64,000 nucleotides of DNA. Origin: Holacanthus passer (Eukaryota; Chordata; Actinopteri; Pomacanthidae). A program made the translations under genes and the position numbers. Below, piece after piece: positions 38,901-51,753 of the stretch; within the stretch, counting starts at the first letter, position 1; each line of letters opens with the position of its first letter. The stretch spans positions 1,736,001 through 1,800,000 of the forward strand of contig JAFREQ010000025.1 of NCBI GenBank assembly GCA_025331565.1, written 5' to 3'. The notes beneath the pieces were generated by a model. It was not told where the DNA came from. It saw only the letters and a program-made list of their open reading frames with translations, and made no database searches.

Positions 38901-41280
38901 GCACGAAACAAACTGTAAATGTAAGCGACACATTCCTTCACTGTGGAATTTAAACAGTTTGTAATCTGCAGCAAATGTGTGTTTCCTGCTCCGCAGTCGC
39001 AGAGATACATTTGATTTATTTCTCTCTGATTTCTGTTTGGATTGCAGCGGCAGTTTTTTGGCAAACGGAATAAAACTAAATGAAAGGCGTAATTGGAAAA
39101 GGAAATTGGCTTCTCATCTCAATTTACATGTTTGCATTGTTGAATTCGCCTAAAGGAATGAATTTAAAGTGTGTTATTGTAAGCCTCAGAGTTGAACAGG
39201 GAGGTAATTTAGAGTCTCCTGACCACATTCATTCAAGCCTCATATCCTGGTTCACTGCAGATCTAATCAGCAACCTGAATGATATTTGTTCCCTCCAGTC
39301 ATGTTCTATTTTGTTCTCGCTCTAAAAATGAACACATATGCAAACAATAGGAGCTCTTTAATCAGTCAAGGTAAGATAGCAGGTGATATTTAATTAATCA
39401 ACAAATGTTTTTTTAATTGTTTTTGAGGTTTTATAAATCCTTTTGATCCAAATATCTTCTCCTTTACCAGCCCTTACCAACCGGCACAATCCAAGTTTTT
39501 GGTCAGTGAAAAATTTATTGTAAAGCGGTAAATTTTTTATCACCCCTTTTCACAGGACCCCTGATGGTAGGCTGTGGAGCTGTATCAATCTTAGAGCGAA
39601 TGCCCCTCAGCATTTTCATGGGCATGCATCTCATGCACACACACTGAATTTACACACTTCACAAGACTCATGCAACTACAAAGACCTTGTGTACTAGTGA
39701 AATGTATCTTATAGTAAAACAAATGAGCCCTATACCTTGAATTTTAAACAGCAGAATGAATGCAACATCTGATCTTGTGTGACAGTCCAGCCAGGTCTCT
39801 TGGGTCCTCCACCCCGTACAGCTCAGTGCTGCCCCGAGGCCACAGAGGGCAGGACCCTTCAGATTTAACACCTCACAGACACCAGCACCTGGGATTTATT
39901 AGTGATCGAGCCCGTGTGGCTGCATGCAGACAAAAAGTCTTGGCCTTTGTCTTGAACAGAGCACAAAAGTTGTAAAAACTTGCAGTCTGTTCCCTTTTTT
40001 CTGCTTTACCTGCGTTTCATCTGCTTCCCTGCTGCTCGTCCATCTTCACTGGTCTTGTGGGGAGCAGGGGGAGCCTTTTCAAGCTTGACTAATGTGGTTC
40101 AGATAGCGTGCAGGATGACGATGGGGGAGCACCTCGATCTGGGCCATACCTTGTTTGTTGTGGCGGCTTTACTTCAGCCGTTTTTACTCTCCTTTTTTCA
40201 CTTCTCACCGCTGTTCTGCTTCAGCGATTCAGTCAAATGAAAGAACAGCTGCCTGACCTCTTTTCATCCTGGTTGCTGTGGTCTGGATCCTCAGGACAGA
40301 GCGTCGTGTTGAGGCCATCTCCGACAGGATGTAGGCCTTGTCGTCACTGCGGTCAAAAACACTTGCCTCATCTTGGCCACACATTGCAATCAAGTACTTC
40401 TCTTATCTTGAGGAAGTCTTTCTCCGGGAGATATTTTCTTGTTTGTTTGTTGTTTTTAAACATATTCATTTCCTCCAGTGCAAACAACATCCTCGGATGG
40501 GGAGGGGAGTGTGTCGGTGCTGTGTGCAGCTGGAGGTGACACAGCATGCTGTTGTACAGTAATGGAGTCATCCATCAACAGGCCCCATTAAAACACCTTG
40601 ACAAGCCAGCTGAGGCAACTCCAGTGGCCATGGTGACCAGTCGAAAGGTTGATGTTTGCTCTCAAACGGTGCCTGCGAAAATGCTCGGTGGAAAGACGAC
40701 ACCACTGATATGGGTCCGTTAATTTGTTTGCAGGGTTTATTATTGTGTTTATATTTGAATTTGTTCCATGAATAATCTTCTCATGTAGCTACACTATAAG
40801 CAAGTGAAGAGTGTAAAGTAAATTATCCTGTGAGTGGAGAGCTTGCAGATAATTTCATTTTGCATGATTACACACAGAAATGACTCTATTACCAAGATTA
40901 AGTTAATAATTCACTGTCACTGATGCAGCGAGACTGTTGATCAGCTGCACAGCCTTGCTTTCTGTTTCTCCATGTGTGCATCACAAACTTTCAGTTTGCT
41001 GAACAACGTTTGTTATCCAAAACAGTTTAGCTGGCCTTTCTTAGGCTATTATTTACATCTACAGTAATATTAAGAACAGACAAAAATAAGGACAATCAGT
41101 GGCGGAATAGGTGTTCTGGTAGAATGAATTTGACATGCAGGTGTAGCCATGTTTGCCTTTATCATTCCAAACATGACATTCATGACTAATGAATCAACAT
41201 CTCTTTCGAGTCTTTCTTTTCATTGAATGTCAGTCCAATACTTATCCGCATTTTAGTACTGGTTTTGTCAGCTCCTGAAA
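27000..41280. other. intergenic, largely free of recognisable repeats and genes
   Basis: About 14 kb in which I see no coding exon and few repeat signatures. Complex, evenly composed patches (for example 27280-27500, 28030-28400, 35040-35460 and 38020-38700) are the best places to look for conserved regulatory elements of apln or xpnpep2. The 143-codon frame at 40108-40539 has no recognisable fold or signal. Confidence 0.55.
30637..30690. repeat. GA-rich simple repeat
   Basis: An interrupted (GA)n tract: AGAGAGAGAGAGAAGAGG, then AGAGAGAGAGGGAGAAAGG. It is a polypurine run on the plus strand. Confidence 0.85.
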
Positions 41281-41289
41281 AGTATCTTA

Positions 41290-41400
41290 ATCTTTTAGTT
41301 TGCTAAATGTTCAGCTTTCTACACCAGCTACTTGTTTACTTCGTCTCTCCTCTCTTGTTTGCACTGGACAGGTTGGGTGCAGTCCAATAATCAGCTTGTA
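41290..41400 (+). repeat. interspersed repeat R2, degraded copy
   Basis: It carries TTAGTTTGCTAAATGTTCAG, then ACACCAGCTACTTG and CACTGGACAGGTTGG. This parallels the order TTAGCTGCTAAATGCTCAAC, TTCACCAGGTAGTC, GGTGCTGGCC in the copy near 47750. The similarity is partial. Confidence 0.4.
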
Positions 41401-43334
41401 TTAACTTAGTTGTTGGGAGCAGCTGTCTGTGGTTTTTATATGAACCAGTATCGTTATGGTTTGAGGGTCCAGCATTTAACAGTGCTGTCCACCCAAAAAA
41501 TAGAGTCCGTCTATATGTTTGTCCAATTTAGACAAATTCCTTTTGATAAAGAAGTCTGTACTGTTGAGTCTTACATCTGATGAAAACAGAGATATTTGTT
41601 TTGTGTTTTTTCACAACCCAGCAGGTCAACAGTCTTTTGGCTTATGAAGAAAAATCAAATCAGAAATCAAATGATTAGATTTTTAAGAACTCATGTGTTG
41701 ATGGACACAAGCCCGATGGACTTTTTTTTTCTGTCCTTGTTTTGCTGTTTAAGAGCTGCGTTGTTTGTTCCCTGCACTTTAAGCCCTCTGAAAATTCACT
41801 CAAGCTGAGATAGAGCAATTATGTGCAATTTCAGCTCTTAAGCCCATCTCCAGCAATCACCATGGAGATATTTAAAATGTGGCTGGAGTCAGACGGCAGA
41901 CACAGAAAGTGGTAATATTTCTTTTTCTTTTCTGCTCACTGCTCTTTGTTCTCTTGAAGTTTAACCAATTTTTAAACAAATACATCCGTCCTCAAATCCT
42001 TTAAACTGATTTAAATGAATTTCTCACCACCTAGACAAATTGAGAAACAGTTACGACCGGATGGCTTTAAATTATTGTATTGTCTGCTTGGGACAAACAT
42101 TGAATCCCTAAAGCCCTGTAGAGGGGTGTTATTCCTGCAGTTTTCAGTTTTCATTTGTGCTAGGGACCAGCTGAAAAAGTCCCAGCGAGCCCCCAGTGTA
42201 TAAACTATCTTTGACCAGTGATCAGGATCCTATTCAAGCGGCCGTATCTCCCCCATCTGCGGCATGTCGACAGGCATCCTCCTGCATTCCAGTCCTTTTG
42301 TTTGCAGAGGTAGGGGGAAGGACATTAATGAGTCTTCCATTGACTTAACATCCTTGGAAAGTCCGCCTTGGCCTCACACCTGCTGCCTATAAGCCGCTGG
42401 AATCTCTGCTCCGACACCGTTGAGGATGTGCTGCCTGGAAAATATGCGGGCTGCTCAAGGCCCTCAAGGTAGCGCAGCATGCGTCGAGGAAACGGTGAAG
42501 AATGTCAACCTGGACATCGCCTCCACGTCCACCAGGACAGCCAAGAATGCAGCCATTGTTTTAATGAAAACAGGCTCTTCATCATTGATATTGAGCACCT
42601 GTAGACTTGATATACTTTTAAGCTCCATTGTGTTGTTGATGCCTTTGTCTTGACTGAACCGAGGAGGAAAAGGTGAAGAGGTTGTTGTGTGATGACAGAG
42701 GTATGATTGATCGTGGTTGTTTATTAACAGAATGAAAAATTATGTGTTGGTGAAATTTGCCAACAGAAACATTCAAGCGTGACAAGCAGAGAAGTGTTTG
42801 AGATACGCGCAATGGCTGAAAAACAAATGCACAGAGTTAGTTTTGTTTATTGTCCTTTCGGAAATTCCCTTTGTGTCTGTGGCAACTGTAAAACAAATAC
42901 AACCAGAACAAAGACAGACATTTAACAGCAGAGTGCTCCACACCAACCAACACAATATCATAACAGCACATAACCTGCCATGAAACCACAGCTTGTTGGT
43001 TTTTTACACACAGTTTTGGTACGGCTTAAACAAACAAGATACAATGTGTTAAAAAGCTGGTAGATGGATTTTGTTGTTTTCCCCTGTTTCCAGCTGCTGG
43101 CTGTAGAAATGCATTTCCCAAAATGTCAAACTATTCCAGTAATAGAAAATGAGGGTAATACATGAAAAGCTAAGTGTCAGTCATTTTGTGGTAAAGCAAC
43201 TGAGACAATGTGGAACACAAGGAGATGGAAGTCAGAGTGATGGATGAGCCTACAGATTTATTTTCAGCTCAGGGTACAATTCACAAACTGTGAATTAAGT
43301 TTTTTTATTTTGAGCTTCTCTTCTAACCACGATC

Positions 43335-43424
43335 AAACCTTAAAGATATAGTATGTAACATTTCCACATTAAAATGTCTAAAAACCACTGGCACTTATGT
43401 TATATATTTTGCTGAGTTGCGTAA
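43335..43424. repeat. interspersed repeat fragment abutting the Tc1-like relic
   Basis: TTAAAGATATAGTATGTAAC, then ACATTAAAATGTCTAAAAAC and TTATATATTTTGCTGAGTTG. This resembles the left part of a short fish repeat. It breaks off where the Tc1-like element starts, so it may have been interrupted by that insertion. I could not find the missing right part on the other side. Confidence 0.5.
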
Positions 43425-43840
43425 TTACAACCCTGATTCCAAAAAAGTTGGGTGACTGTGTAAAACAAAAGAGAATGTGATAATTTGTTAATCCTTTTTG
43501 ACACATACTCAATTGAAAACAGCACTAAAACAAAATAGTCAATGTTTTACCTCATCAAAAACTATATACTTATTCTGAATTTGATGGCAGCAACACGTTG
43601 GGACAGGAGCAACAAAAGACTGTGAACGTTGTGGACTGATCCAAAAACACCTGTTTGGATCATTCCACAGGTAAACAGGTTCATTGGTAACAGGTGATAG
43701 TATCATGATTGGGTATGAAAGGTTCATCCTGGAAAGACTGAGTCGTTCACAAGCAAGGATGGAGAGAAGTTCACCACTTTGTGAACACATGGTTGAATAA
43801 AAAATATTACTACATGTGCTCAAGAACACTTCTTTTGGAA
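43425..43840 (+). mobile_element. Tc1/mariner-like transposon relic, internally deleted
   Basis: The left end ACAACCCTGATTCCAAAAAA matches a fish Tc1-like family I recognise. At about 43760 a frame opens with Met-Glu-Arg-Ser-Ser-Pro-Leu-Cys-Glu-His, the transposase N-terminus of that family. After only a few more codons it jumps to ACATGTGCTCAAGAACACTTC, which normally lies some 300 bp further on (Trp-Ala-Gln-Glu-His-Phe region). The helix-turn-helix and the catalytic DDE part are missing, so the copy is dead. Confidence 0.72.
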
Positions 43841-45284
43841 TTCAAACACATAAACCAAAATGGTTGTATCAGAGATCACCTGTGCCTTAAATAGAGCTGT
43901 ACCCTACAGCTTCAGCCCTGTCAATAAGCATTTGAGCATCTGTGACGATGAAAGCCAGATGATACCAAACTGTATTTGACTTTGATCTATGTGATAGCAC
44001 CTTTCCGGAGCCCAGCATCACAGCTAGTATTTTATCTTAGCCATAAAAGCTCTGACTGCACATCTGATCATCAGTGTTACTGATCTACTTTGTCTCGGTG
44101 GGACTAGCTTAGAAAAAAAAAAAGTCAAACATTAAAGAGAAGCATCAAATTTAGAGCTCTCGGCACTTAAATCTGTCAAAAGTTATTCAATATGACAAAT
44201 GTACAGGATTCTCTACCTGTTAAACTGCGGGTCCCCACACCAATGTATAAAAAAATTGCACTAGGGTTTAAATGGCTGTAACAGCTCCACAGAGACCTTT
44301 GCGTTCTGTGTGTCTGGAACCGGTTTATGTTACGAGTCCTAATAGACACATAAGCCTCTCTCTGACAGTTCTGCAAAGCTCAGGGCAAGAGTACTCCCGG
44401 AAAACAGTGCCCTTGGATAGACAGACAGAAATATGTCTTTTTACCACTTACATACAACTGTCATTTTTAAGACCATGGATTATTCAAAAGTAATGGCAAT
44501 GCTTTCTATGAGAACATATCTTTGCTTCACTTTGAACTGCACTGTCTATAACATGGCAAACATGCACTCCTCAGGCAAAAAGCATGTTACACTGCAGGTT
44601 GTCGCCAAAATTGCTGAAAGGTTAGTCATACAATCAAGAAATTCTCCATGATGGGTTGCAGCAGCTCAGCAGGAGTTCAGACTTGCCGCTGTTACAGTGT
44701 GTCATGCCTTTCCCTTTCCTCTATGACCCCCTAACCCAGTCGGTACCACACTGCTGCGCTGCATCGAACGCCTGGAGGATCTCAGAGGGGCCTCCGGTAG
44801 ATTTATGAGCACCATGCTTTTGTTTAGCCAAGGCGTCCTGCTTATTTTTGCTTCACTGTTAGAGACTACAGGTTGAGATAATGAATCAAGAGACAGGAGG
44901 TTATGCATCCGCAGAGAGCTGCTCCTCAGGTCACCTGGTTTGACCATTTTGTTCAGTTACGGTTGTTGTCATTTCATTCTAATTTAGAAAGAAGGATAGT
45001 GTAGCTCAATACTCCAATATAAATACACTCAAAAGGCTTATGAGACTGTAACCATAAACAAAGTACATCATTTAGTACCACTATAGTAAATGGAGACTAT
45101 CTGCCTGGACCCAGCAGCACCTCTAGATCTATTCATGCTCATACACTCACTTTTGAAATAATTTCTTCTGCATTCAGAGTCATATTTGCAACCAGTGCAG
45201 ATTATATATAGTCAGTTTCATTATTTGTTTCATCTCCATCAATTTACTGTCACACCTGTTTAGTTGAGGTTTTCTCACTTTTTG

Positions 45285-45630
45285 TCCATGCTAGCCTCAT
45301 GCCTTTAGGGATTGCAATGTTGGTCTGTTGGTTGGTCCACCAATTTAGCCCAGACTGAAATGTCTCAATAACTATTGCATTTGCACAGACATTCATGGTC
45401 CCCTGAGGATGAATCCAAGTGACTTTGGCAATTCCCTGGCTTATCCTGTTGCACCACGAGCAGGTTCACTTTGAGTAAAATGTCTTGACGACTATTTGAT
45501 GGATTCCAATGAAACTTGGCTCTGAAATTCATGCCCCCCCTCAGCAAATGTTAGCATACTAACATACTGAACGAAGATGGTAAACGTTTCTGTAAACATC
45601 AGGAGCTGCTGTAGACTCTTGGTCTTGATC
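45285..45630 (+). repeat. interspersed repeat R1, copy 1
   Basis: It shares with three later copies the ordered blocks CATGCTAGC at the start, GGTCTGT, TGTCTCAATAACTATTG, ACATTCATGGTCCCC, GGATGAATCCAAGTGACTTT, the second TGTCTTGACGACTATTTG unit, and the closing GCTGTAGACTCTTGGTCTTG. No coding capacity. The family is abundant in percomorph fish as far as I recall, but I cannot assign a class. Confidence 0.75.
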
Positions 45631-45634
45631 TTTT

Positions 45635-47685
45635 GTGGTTAAAAGCTAGCTGCCAAGTTTGAGTGCCAACTCGACTTCTTCACTTTCACATTACAGTCAG
45701 TGATGAGAAAGAGGCACATTCCCTGACTTTGAACCTGACTGGAACCTGAAACTTTACGTAACATAATGGCCCATCAGTTAACAGAACTGTACCATATCAT
45801 TTATAAATATGTAACACAGTCCTTTGTGTACTTGGACACAAAATTACATATTGCCCAACCTAGTGTTGATGCCCACACATACATTATATACTTTGGGTGA
45901 TTTTCTCAATTGCATGGCTTATGTCTGCTTATGCAAAGTCAGTTATGTTTAATCAAAAGCACATTGAAAATATAGCACGATTACAGCCTGTACAACAATG
46001 GCTCAGTGCATCACTACATCTGCCTCTTTTTCACCTCAACCTCCGAAATCCTGTTGCCGCAGCATCAGTGAAATATATCACGACCACAATGCTTTGCCTG
46101 TTCTTTGTCAGTGATACTGTATATTCAATGATGTGCTTGGTTTGTCAGACTGTCAGGGGTTGGCAGTTTTTAAAGGCTAGAATAACATTTGTTCACAGTG
46201 ATAGAGCCTGGAAATGGGGGCTCGTTTAATCACTTTAGATTGTAGATAAGGGTACAGTGAAAGGTATGTCTCAGTAATAACACAGCTAAAATGTGCTATA
46301 AATAGCTTTTGTCATCAGAGCTGGGAGAAGAAGGTGTTTGAGCTAACAGGCTGACTGGATGATATGTCGACTGAGGTCAGCGTGTGCGTGCCGACTGCAG
46401 CAGCTCCGTTTTTCCATTGGTCACTGCTGACACCCATAAAAGTCCTGCACATGACAGGGTTTCAGCAGCAGGGTCTCATCGCCCAGAGGTTTACTTTTAT
46501 TCTCCTTCCAAGAGAGACTTTAAAGTCAGTGCCTCAAGCTGAATTTCACATAAAATGTATTGTTCTCCCAGACTGAAGTGACAAGTTTAGCCAACTAAAA
46601 GTGTTCTTTTTGATTGTAGCTTTTAATGGTGAACAATATATGCCATTCAGTATCAGATTTTTGGATCCTGGAATGATTTATAGCCTTCACATTCATATTA
46701 AACACACAACGCATGAATATTTTGTTCTTTTCTGTCTCCATTTTACCTATAAATAAATAACAGAGGTGCTTTCGTCTCCTGCAAAACAATGACTCATCAC
46801 TAAAATTAAATCTTCCTCACCAAGTTATCTCCAAGTTTCCTCATTATCTATTTCTTGTTACGTGGCAGTTTCCATGGAGGATAATGATGAGATGTCACAG
46901 TCTAACAAGCAAAAAAATAAGAATTTACAGTGTTTTTTCTCCTCAAGTCATCCCCTGCTTTCCAAATATGCCATATCTGCATCAAAAAAGCGGCTCATGG
47001 GCTTAAAGCTCCCTGTGACAGCAGCCTCAGCTCTGTTTCAGTATTAGAAGCAGCACAGCTTAACCCCCAACCAGTGCATATAATGGGCCGCCTTGACTGG
47101 CCAAGTTTGACATGCAGTCCTCCCTTTGTAATGGGGGTCAGAGCCTGCTATGGTGCAGCAGTTTACAAGGGAAACAGGGAAAGAGGAATTTGTGGAGACA
47201 AGACAAAAGCTCCTGCAACTGAGTGGTGGCTGCTTCTTTTCTTCAGCTGTTGTCTGTTCGCAGTGTTGCAGAGGCCTTATTCTGAAGGGTCAGGAGGTCA
47301 AGTTAGGCACAGCGCTAATCCATCCACAAGCTTATTATGAGCTCCTGAATGTGCGGACACGAGCAGTGTAATACTTTAAGTCGTAAGTCGAACCAAAGCT
47401 CTTGATGTACTCTCCTTGTTTCAGCAAACATATGTGAAACTTGAAGAGCCCTATTTTTCTGTTTAGTATAACCAAGTTTTTTGTATTGAATTCTCTGCAT
47501 TAACTGCATATATATATATATATAAACCTACAATTACTGATTTTGTCTTGAGGAAGAGTACAATCAGCATTCACTCCCAGGTCAAATGACTCTGCAGTAG
47601 TCATGGGTATTTATCTGCTCCAGTTCCGGTTGATGGAGACATGACACCCAGGTGGACACACTAATTTCTACTGGCAATGGGAATT
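45635..47685. other. intergenic, nothing recognised
   Basis: No exon or RNA gene seen. The 136-codon frame at 46930-47340 has no recognisable domain. A short (AT)n run lies at 47508-47524. Confidence 0.5.
47508..47524. repeat. (AT)n microsatellite
   Basis: Eight alternating AT units following CTGC. Confidence 0.9.
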
Positions 47686-47689
47686 TTGG

Positions 47690-48040
47690 TGTAGGTATGG
47701 TATTAGTCTTGTTGGTCTCTGTAACTCCAGAGGGAAATATCTGCTTCTTTAGCTGCTAAATGCTCAACTATGTTCACCAGGTAGTCACTAATTTTGTCTG
47801 TCTGCTGTTTGGTGCTGGCCATGCAGTATAGTTTTTTTATTGAAAACATCTGCCTGCTAGAGTCAAAATGACATCAACCAAAACAGTAAAGCTACAGACA
47901 GCAAAATCAAAACAGTGAACTAAATGAGGCTGAAAAATCCATAGAGCTGTGAAGAGCTGCAGAGTCATCTCAACTCTACATAGTTTTTTGCACATTTGAT
48001 CCATTGTTTCTGTAAAAATATTGACTATAGCAGCTTTAAG
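47690..48040 (+). repeat. interspersed repeat R2, copy in plus orientation
   Basis: AACTCCAGAGGGAAATATCT, GCTGCTAAATGCTCAACTA, TTCACCAGGTAGTCACTAAT, GTCTGTCTGCTGTTTGGTGC, AAAACAGTAAAGCTACAGAC and ACTATAGCAGCTTTAAG appear in this order. The reverse complement of 53460-53720 shows the same blocks in the same order with about 80 percent identity by eye. Confidence 0.7.
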
Positions 48041-48420
48041 CAGAATTGTGGCTCATTAACCTTGCGGTCAGAAAATGCTTCCATTGATTTCTCATTAGAT
48101 TTGTCTTCATTTGCTTCCAACCTGCTGTCCCTAATTTACTTAAAACTTATCCATGATTAGAGATTAGTGGAAAAGAAGAATATCCACTTCTAATCAAGCT
48201 GCAGGAATTGAGCCATGTAATGTCTGTGTGGGCTCCAGGAGCACACGTGTTTGTGCATGATCACTTGGTCATCCACGGAGATTAGCAAACACAATGGCAT
48301 TCCTCCACATACAGTAACATCCTACATAATTAAAATGGAGCAAATTCCAAAGTGCAATTAATGATACCAATTATAGATATCATTGAACAAACAACCTGAC
48401 ATAATGACAGATACACCGAC

Positions 48421-48451
48421 TCACGCACACACACATACACACACGCACGCA
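48421..48451. repeat. (CA)n-rich short repeat
   Basis: CACGCACACACACATACACA followed by CACGCACGCA. Confidence 0.85.
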
Positions 48452-49094
48452 GGATATCCGAAAGTCAGGAAACACTGTGTGTCAATAGGAAACAACACAG
48501 CATGAGCCGGAGTGTGTCCCGTGTCCCTGAAGGCACCGTGCACTTGAACCAGGTGCCTTCCTTTGTGTATTTTCCTGTTTACTGACTCGCCTGCCTGCTT
48601 GTTTGGGTGTTTTCTTTGGGTCCCTTAAGTCAACACCTTCCTGTGGACCGTGTCACTCTTGCCTGACTTCATTGCTCTTTTCTTGCAACCGGACGTCATT
48701 AAAAAGGCTCAGAATATCAGCCAAGGGAAGTCTGGTCCACTGTGCGGTGCATTGTTTTGAAACCATGCTGGTTTGGGCTTTAGCTATTTCGGGAGCCAAA
48801 GAGCTGCCTCCTGCACATCAACTGTATTCAACTGTAAGAAGTAGTTATTTTCCACCTACACCTTCGTTGCCAAATAAAACAATGCCATTTCCAAGGACTT
48901 CCTTCAAGTATAAATTTATTTCCTCTCTCCAGGGTGACAACTTAACAGTGACTTAAACACAGGAATGTTTTTCAAACTGTTGTGTGAAATCGTTAGATTT
49001 AGCTCTGACTTGCTGGTTAATCAGAATTATTGATACATTCCATGTTTTATTTTGACAAAAAAATGTATTTTATCGGTGCAAGAAGTGCTAAATA

Positions 49095-49309
49095 AATATC
49101 TCAAGAACTACTTAATGTATTGCCATGAAATTTGGTACCAACATTCATGTGACCCATGGGACGATTCTAAAAACTTCATTTCTCATCTAGCGCCATCATC
49201 AGGTTAAAATTGTTCAATACTACGAAACCAAGCAAAGCTGTTCTATACTAGCACCACTGTGTGTACCTACAGCCTCATGGAGCTGCTAGCATGGCTGTAG
49301 ATTCTTTGA
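49095..49309 (+). repeat. interspersed repeat R1, copy 2 (internally deleted)
   Basis: It begins in the second internal unit (ATATCTCAAGAACTACTT, ATTGCCATGAAATTTGGTAC) and passes through CTAGCGCCATCATCAGGT. It then jumps to the 3' part TACAGCCTCATGGAGCTGC, GTGGCTGTAGA-type end. About half of the full family length is missing. Confidence 0.75.
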
Positions 49310-49960
49310 TTGAATTAGGCCCTGTGTGAAAATAACTTAGCCCCCCTCATTTACAAAAAACACAGGGTTGGACACATTCTGGGTAGATTACATTGTAATG
49401 AGAATGCAGTATTTCTATCTTTACATCTTGCGTAAAACAATTCCCACCATGATAAATTTCCAGAGTTGTTAAATCCTGTCTGAGTTTTAGAATCTGTTGT
49501 CCAGTTTTGGCATCTGAAAAGCTTTCACATTCACAGATCTGTTACTCAAGCTGTATTTCCTGTATTGCATTTCATATCTCACTGGTACCTGAAGCAATGC
49601 GCCCCCCTGTTTTAGTTCTGAATGCCTGTTTAGTCTTGTCCTAATATGTCCACCCTTTGTCTCCAGTGCAACACTATCTGTCAGATCCTCCAAATATTCT
49701 GATTCCTGATGACTTTCTTGACCTCAGGTTGTGATATCGCTCACATTTGGTTGTCTCACACTCAGTATCTGGGTCACTGATCGGGCCTTCTTGGCGTGAC
49801 CTTTGTTTTAACGCGTTATCAAACACACCAAAGACCCCAGACTGCACAAATCGCATACCCCACACAAATACACACAACTTGGTCTGTGTTTGCTTACACG
49901 CCCCAAAGCTCTGCTGCTTTCATCAAGACCCAAGCCAAACACTCTGATAACGAAGGATTA

Positions 49961-50041
49961 GTCAGACTTGTTCGGTCAGACTTGCTCGGCCGACTCTTAA
50001 CATATCACACACTCACTCCAGCCTTTATCAGGCCTTTATCA
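49961..50041. repeat. two tiny tandem duplications
   Basis: A 14-bp unit GTCAGACTTGTTCG is repeated once with one change (49961-49988). A 10-bp GCCTTTATCA is repeated after one base (50021-50041). Probably replication slippage. Confidence 0.85.
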
Positions 50042-51753
50042 ATTGAAACCTGCTACTCTAACACTCATCTACTGTACTCTGCACTGATATGTTCCTCCCC
50101 TCGCCTGCAACAAGCCGGGCTATTCCCTCAGCGGTTTGGAATTTGACACTCTGAGAGACGAATGGAAGCGAAACAAGTCTCCATGGTGAGGGTCCAGAGC
50201 CCCGGAGTATTGGGACAAGACTCTGTCACCTCACACCAAGCACACACTGTTATCATCCTGCATGCTGCCAAACATGCCACCACCTCACCAGCTGCACATG
50301 GATCAGCCAGCATTTTCTAGCCTCCCAGAATGACAGCAGCCGGTGTCCTTGACAGAAGCACTGAATGAGCCTCTAGCTTGTCAAAAAAGAGTTGAATCAA
50401 GTACAGAAAAAACCACTTCAGGAGAGAAAAAGCTCAAAAATTTGCTATTGCTCTCTTGAGTGGTGCTGGTAATTGTACGCTGGCCTCAATATTAGTCAAA
50501 CCAAAGTTGATCTCATTTCCCAAAACCAGTCTTTGAATGTGGGCATGATTACTGTCAAACAAGCCTAAAATGTTGTGTTTTCAACTTCATCTAACCATGA
50601 GCTTTACCACAGAACAAGCCTTAAACCGAAATGGTGTCTGCGGTCAGTATTCCTTTCACATTTCATCACTGAAGCTGAAGTGTTAGTGGGCAGCCATTTT
50701 GGGCTTATTCCAAGCTTGTTTTAGTTTTTCTGGTTTCACTGAACACTTTTTAGTTATTAATTCTTTTCACAAGCCTTTGTAAAGGATCATGGATTCCTTC
50801 AACAAATGCCTCCTGGCATATTACACCACCATGCTTCTTCTCAACAGTACAGTATTTACACAGTAGGTATTCATGAGGGTCTATGGTCTGTGGAACGTAG
50901 CAGATTGCATGTGATGGTCTTGTTAAGGAACATAACTCAACCGTGTCACAAAGTTCTGCAAATTGCCTTAACCATGCTATCTCATAACCTAAAAGTCGAT
51001 TACATTATTGAAGACAGACTTGAGGAATTGCAGACTCCAGCCATTTGTTCCCCAGAGTCCCACACGCTGCTTTACTGTAAAATGCGATACCTCTTCATTA
51101 ATCCTGCTGATTGGAGCGCAGCCCAGTAGGATGTATATAGTTTGAGGGCTCACTGCGAGGCTGAACTTTGTGTGTGTGTGTGGGCATGCACACATCTACG
51201 CACACATCTGTCTTACTGTGAGCAAGCGTGCATGTGCATTTACATCTAAACACGTGTGCATCTGTGCATCGTAAGTGAAGCATTGGCGCCTCTGACTCAA
51301 ACCCCTCCACCTCTGAGCAAGTGTATGTGTGTGTGATTTGAGCGCCGAAGGAGAAGTCTTGCATCCATCTCATCTGACAGCCCCCGACCTTCCAGTAATC
51401 CCAGTCTTTCTCACTATCTCACTCCCCATTACCTCACACATACATACACATAGACAGGGACAGCAGGCATGTGACCTGCAGCAGCATCAAAGCCAGTCAG
51501 CTCATTCATCTGCAGCTGAATCGACGGGCAATCGCACTCAGGTCTCCATCATCAGCTACTGGCCAAAATCTGTTGTCATTCTATCTGCGTTCCTGCTTTA
51601 AAGTTCACAGTCCTCCAGTCCGTGTTATATCATCTCTGCAGCCTGATTTGGTGTGGAATTTCATTCGTCTTCAATCGCTGGGGAAATGAGAGACTCAACT
51701 GTAATCGCATTTTGTTGAGTAAAATTGCTACAGTAATTTTCCTTTTCATTCGC

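Noticed and set aside
40108..40539. 143-codon open frame, longest in the window
   Set aside because: No recognisable domain, odd composition, no exon-like context. Frames of this size are expected by chance in 64 kb.
46930..47340. 136-codon open frame
   Set aside because: No similarity to a known protein family that I can see. Overlapped by another equally unconvincing frame.
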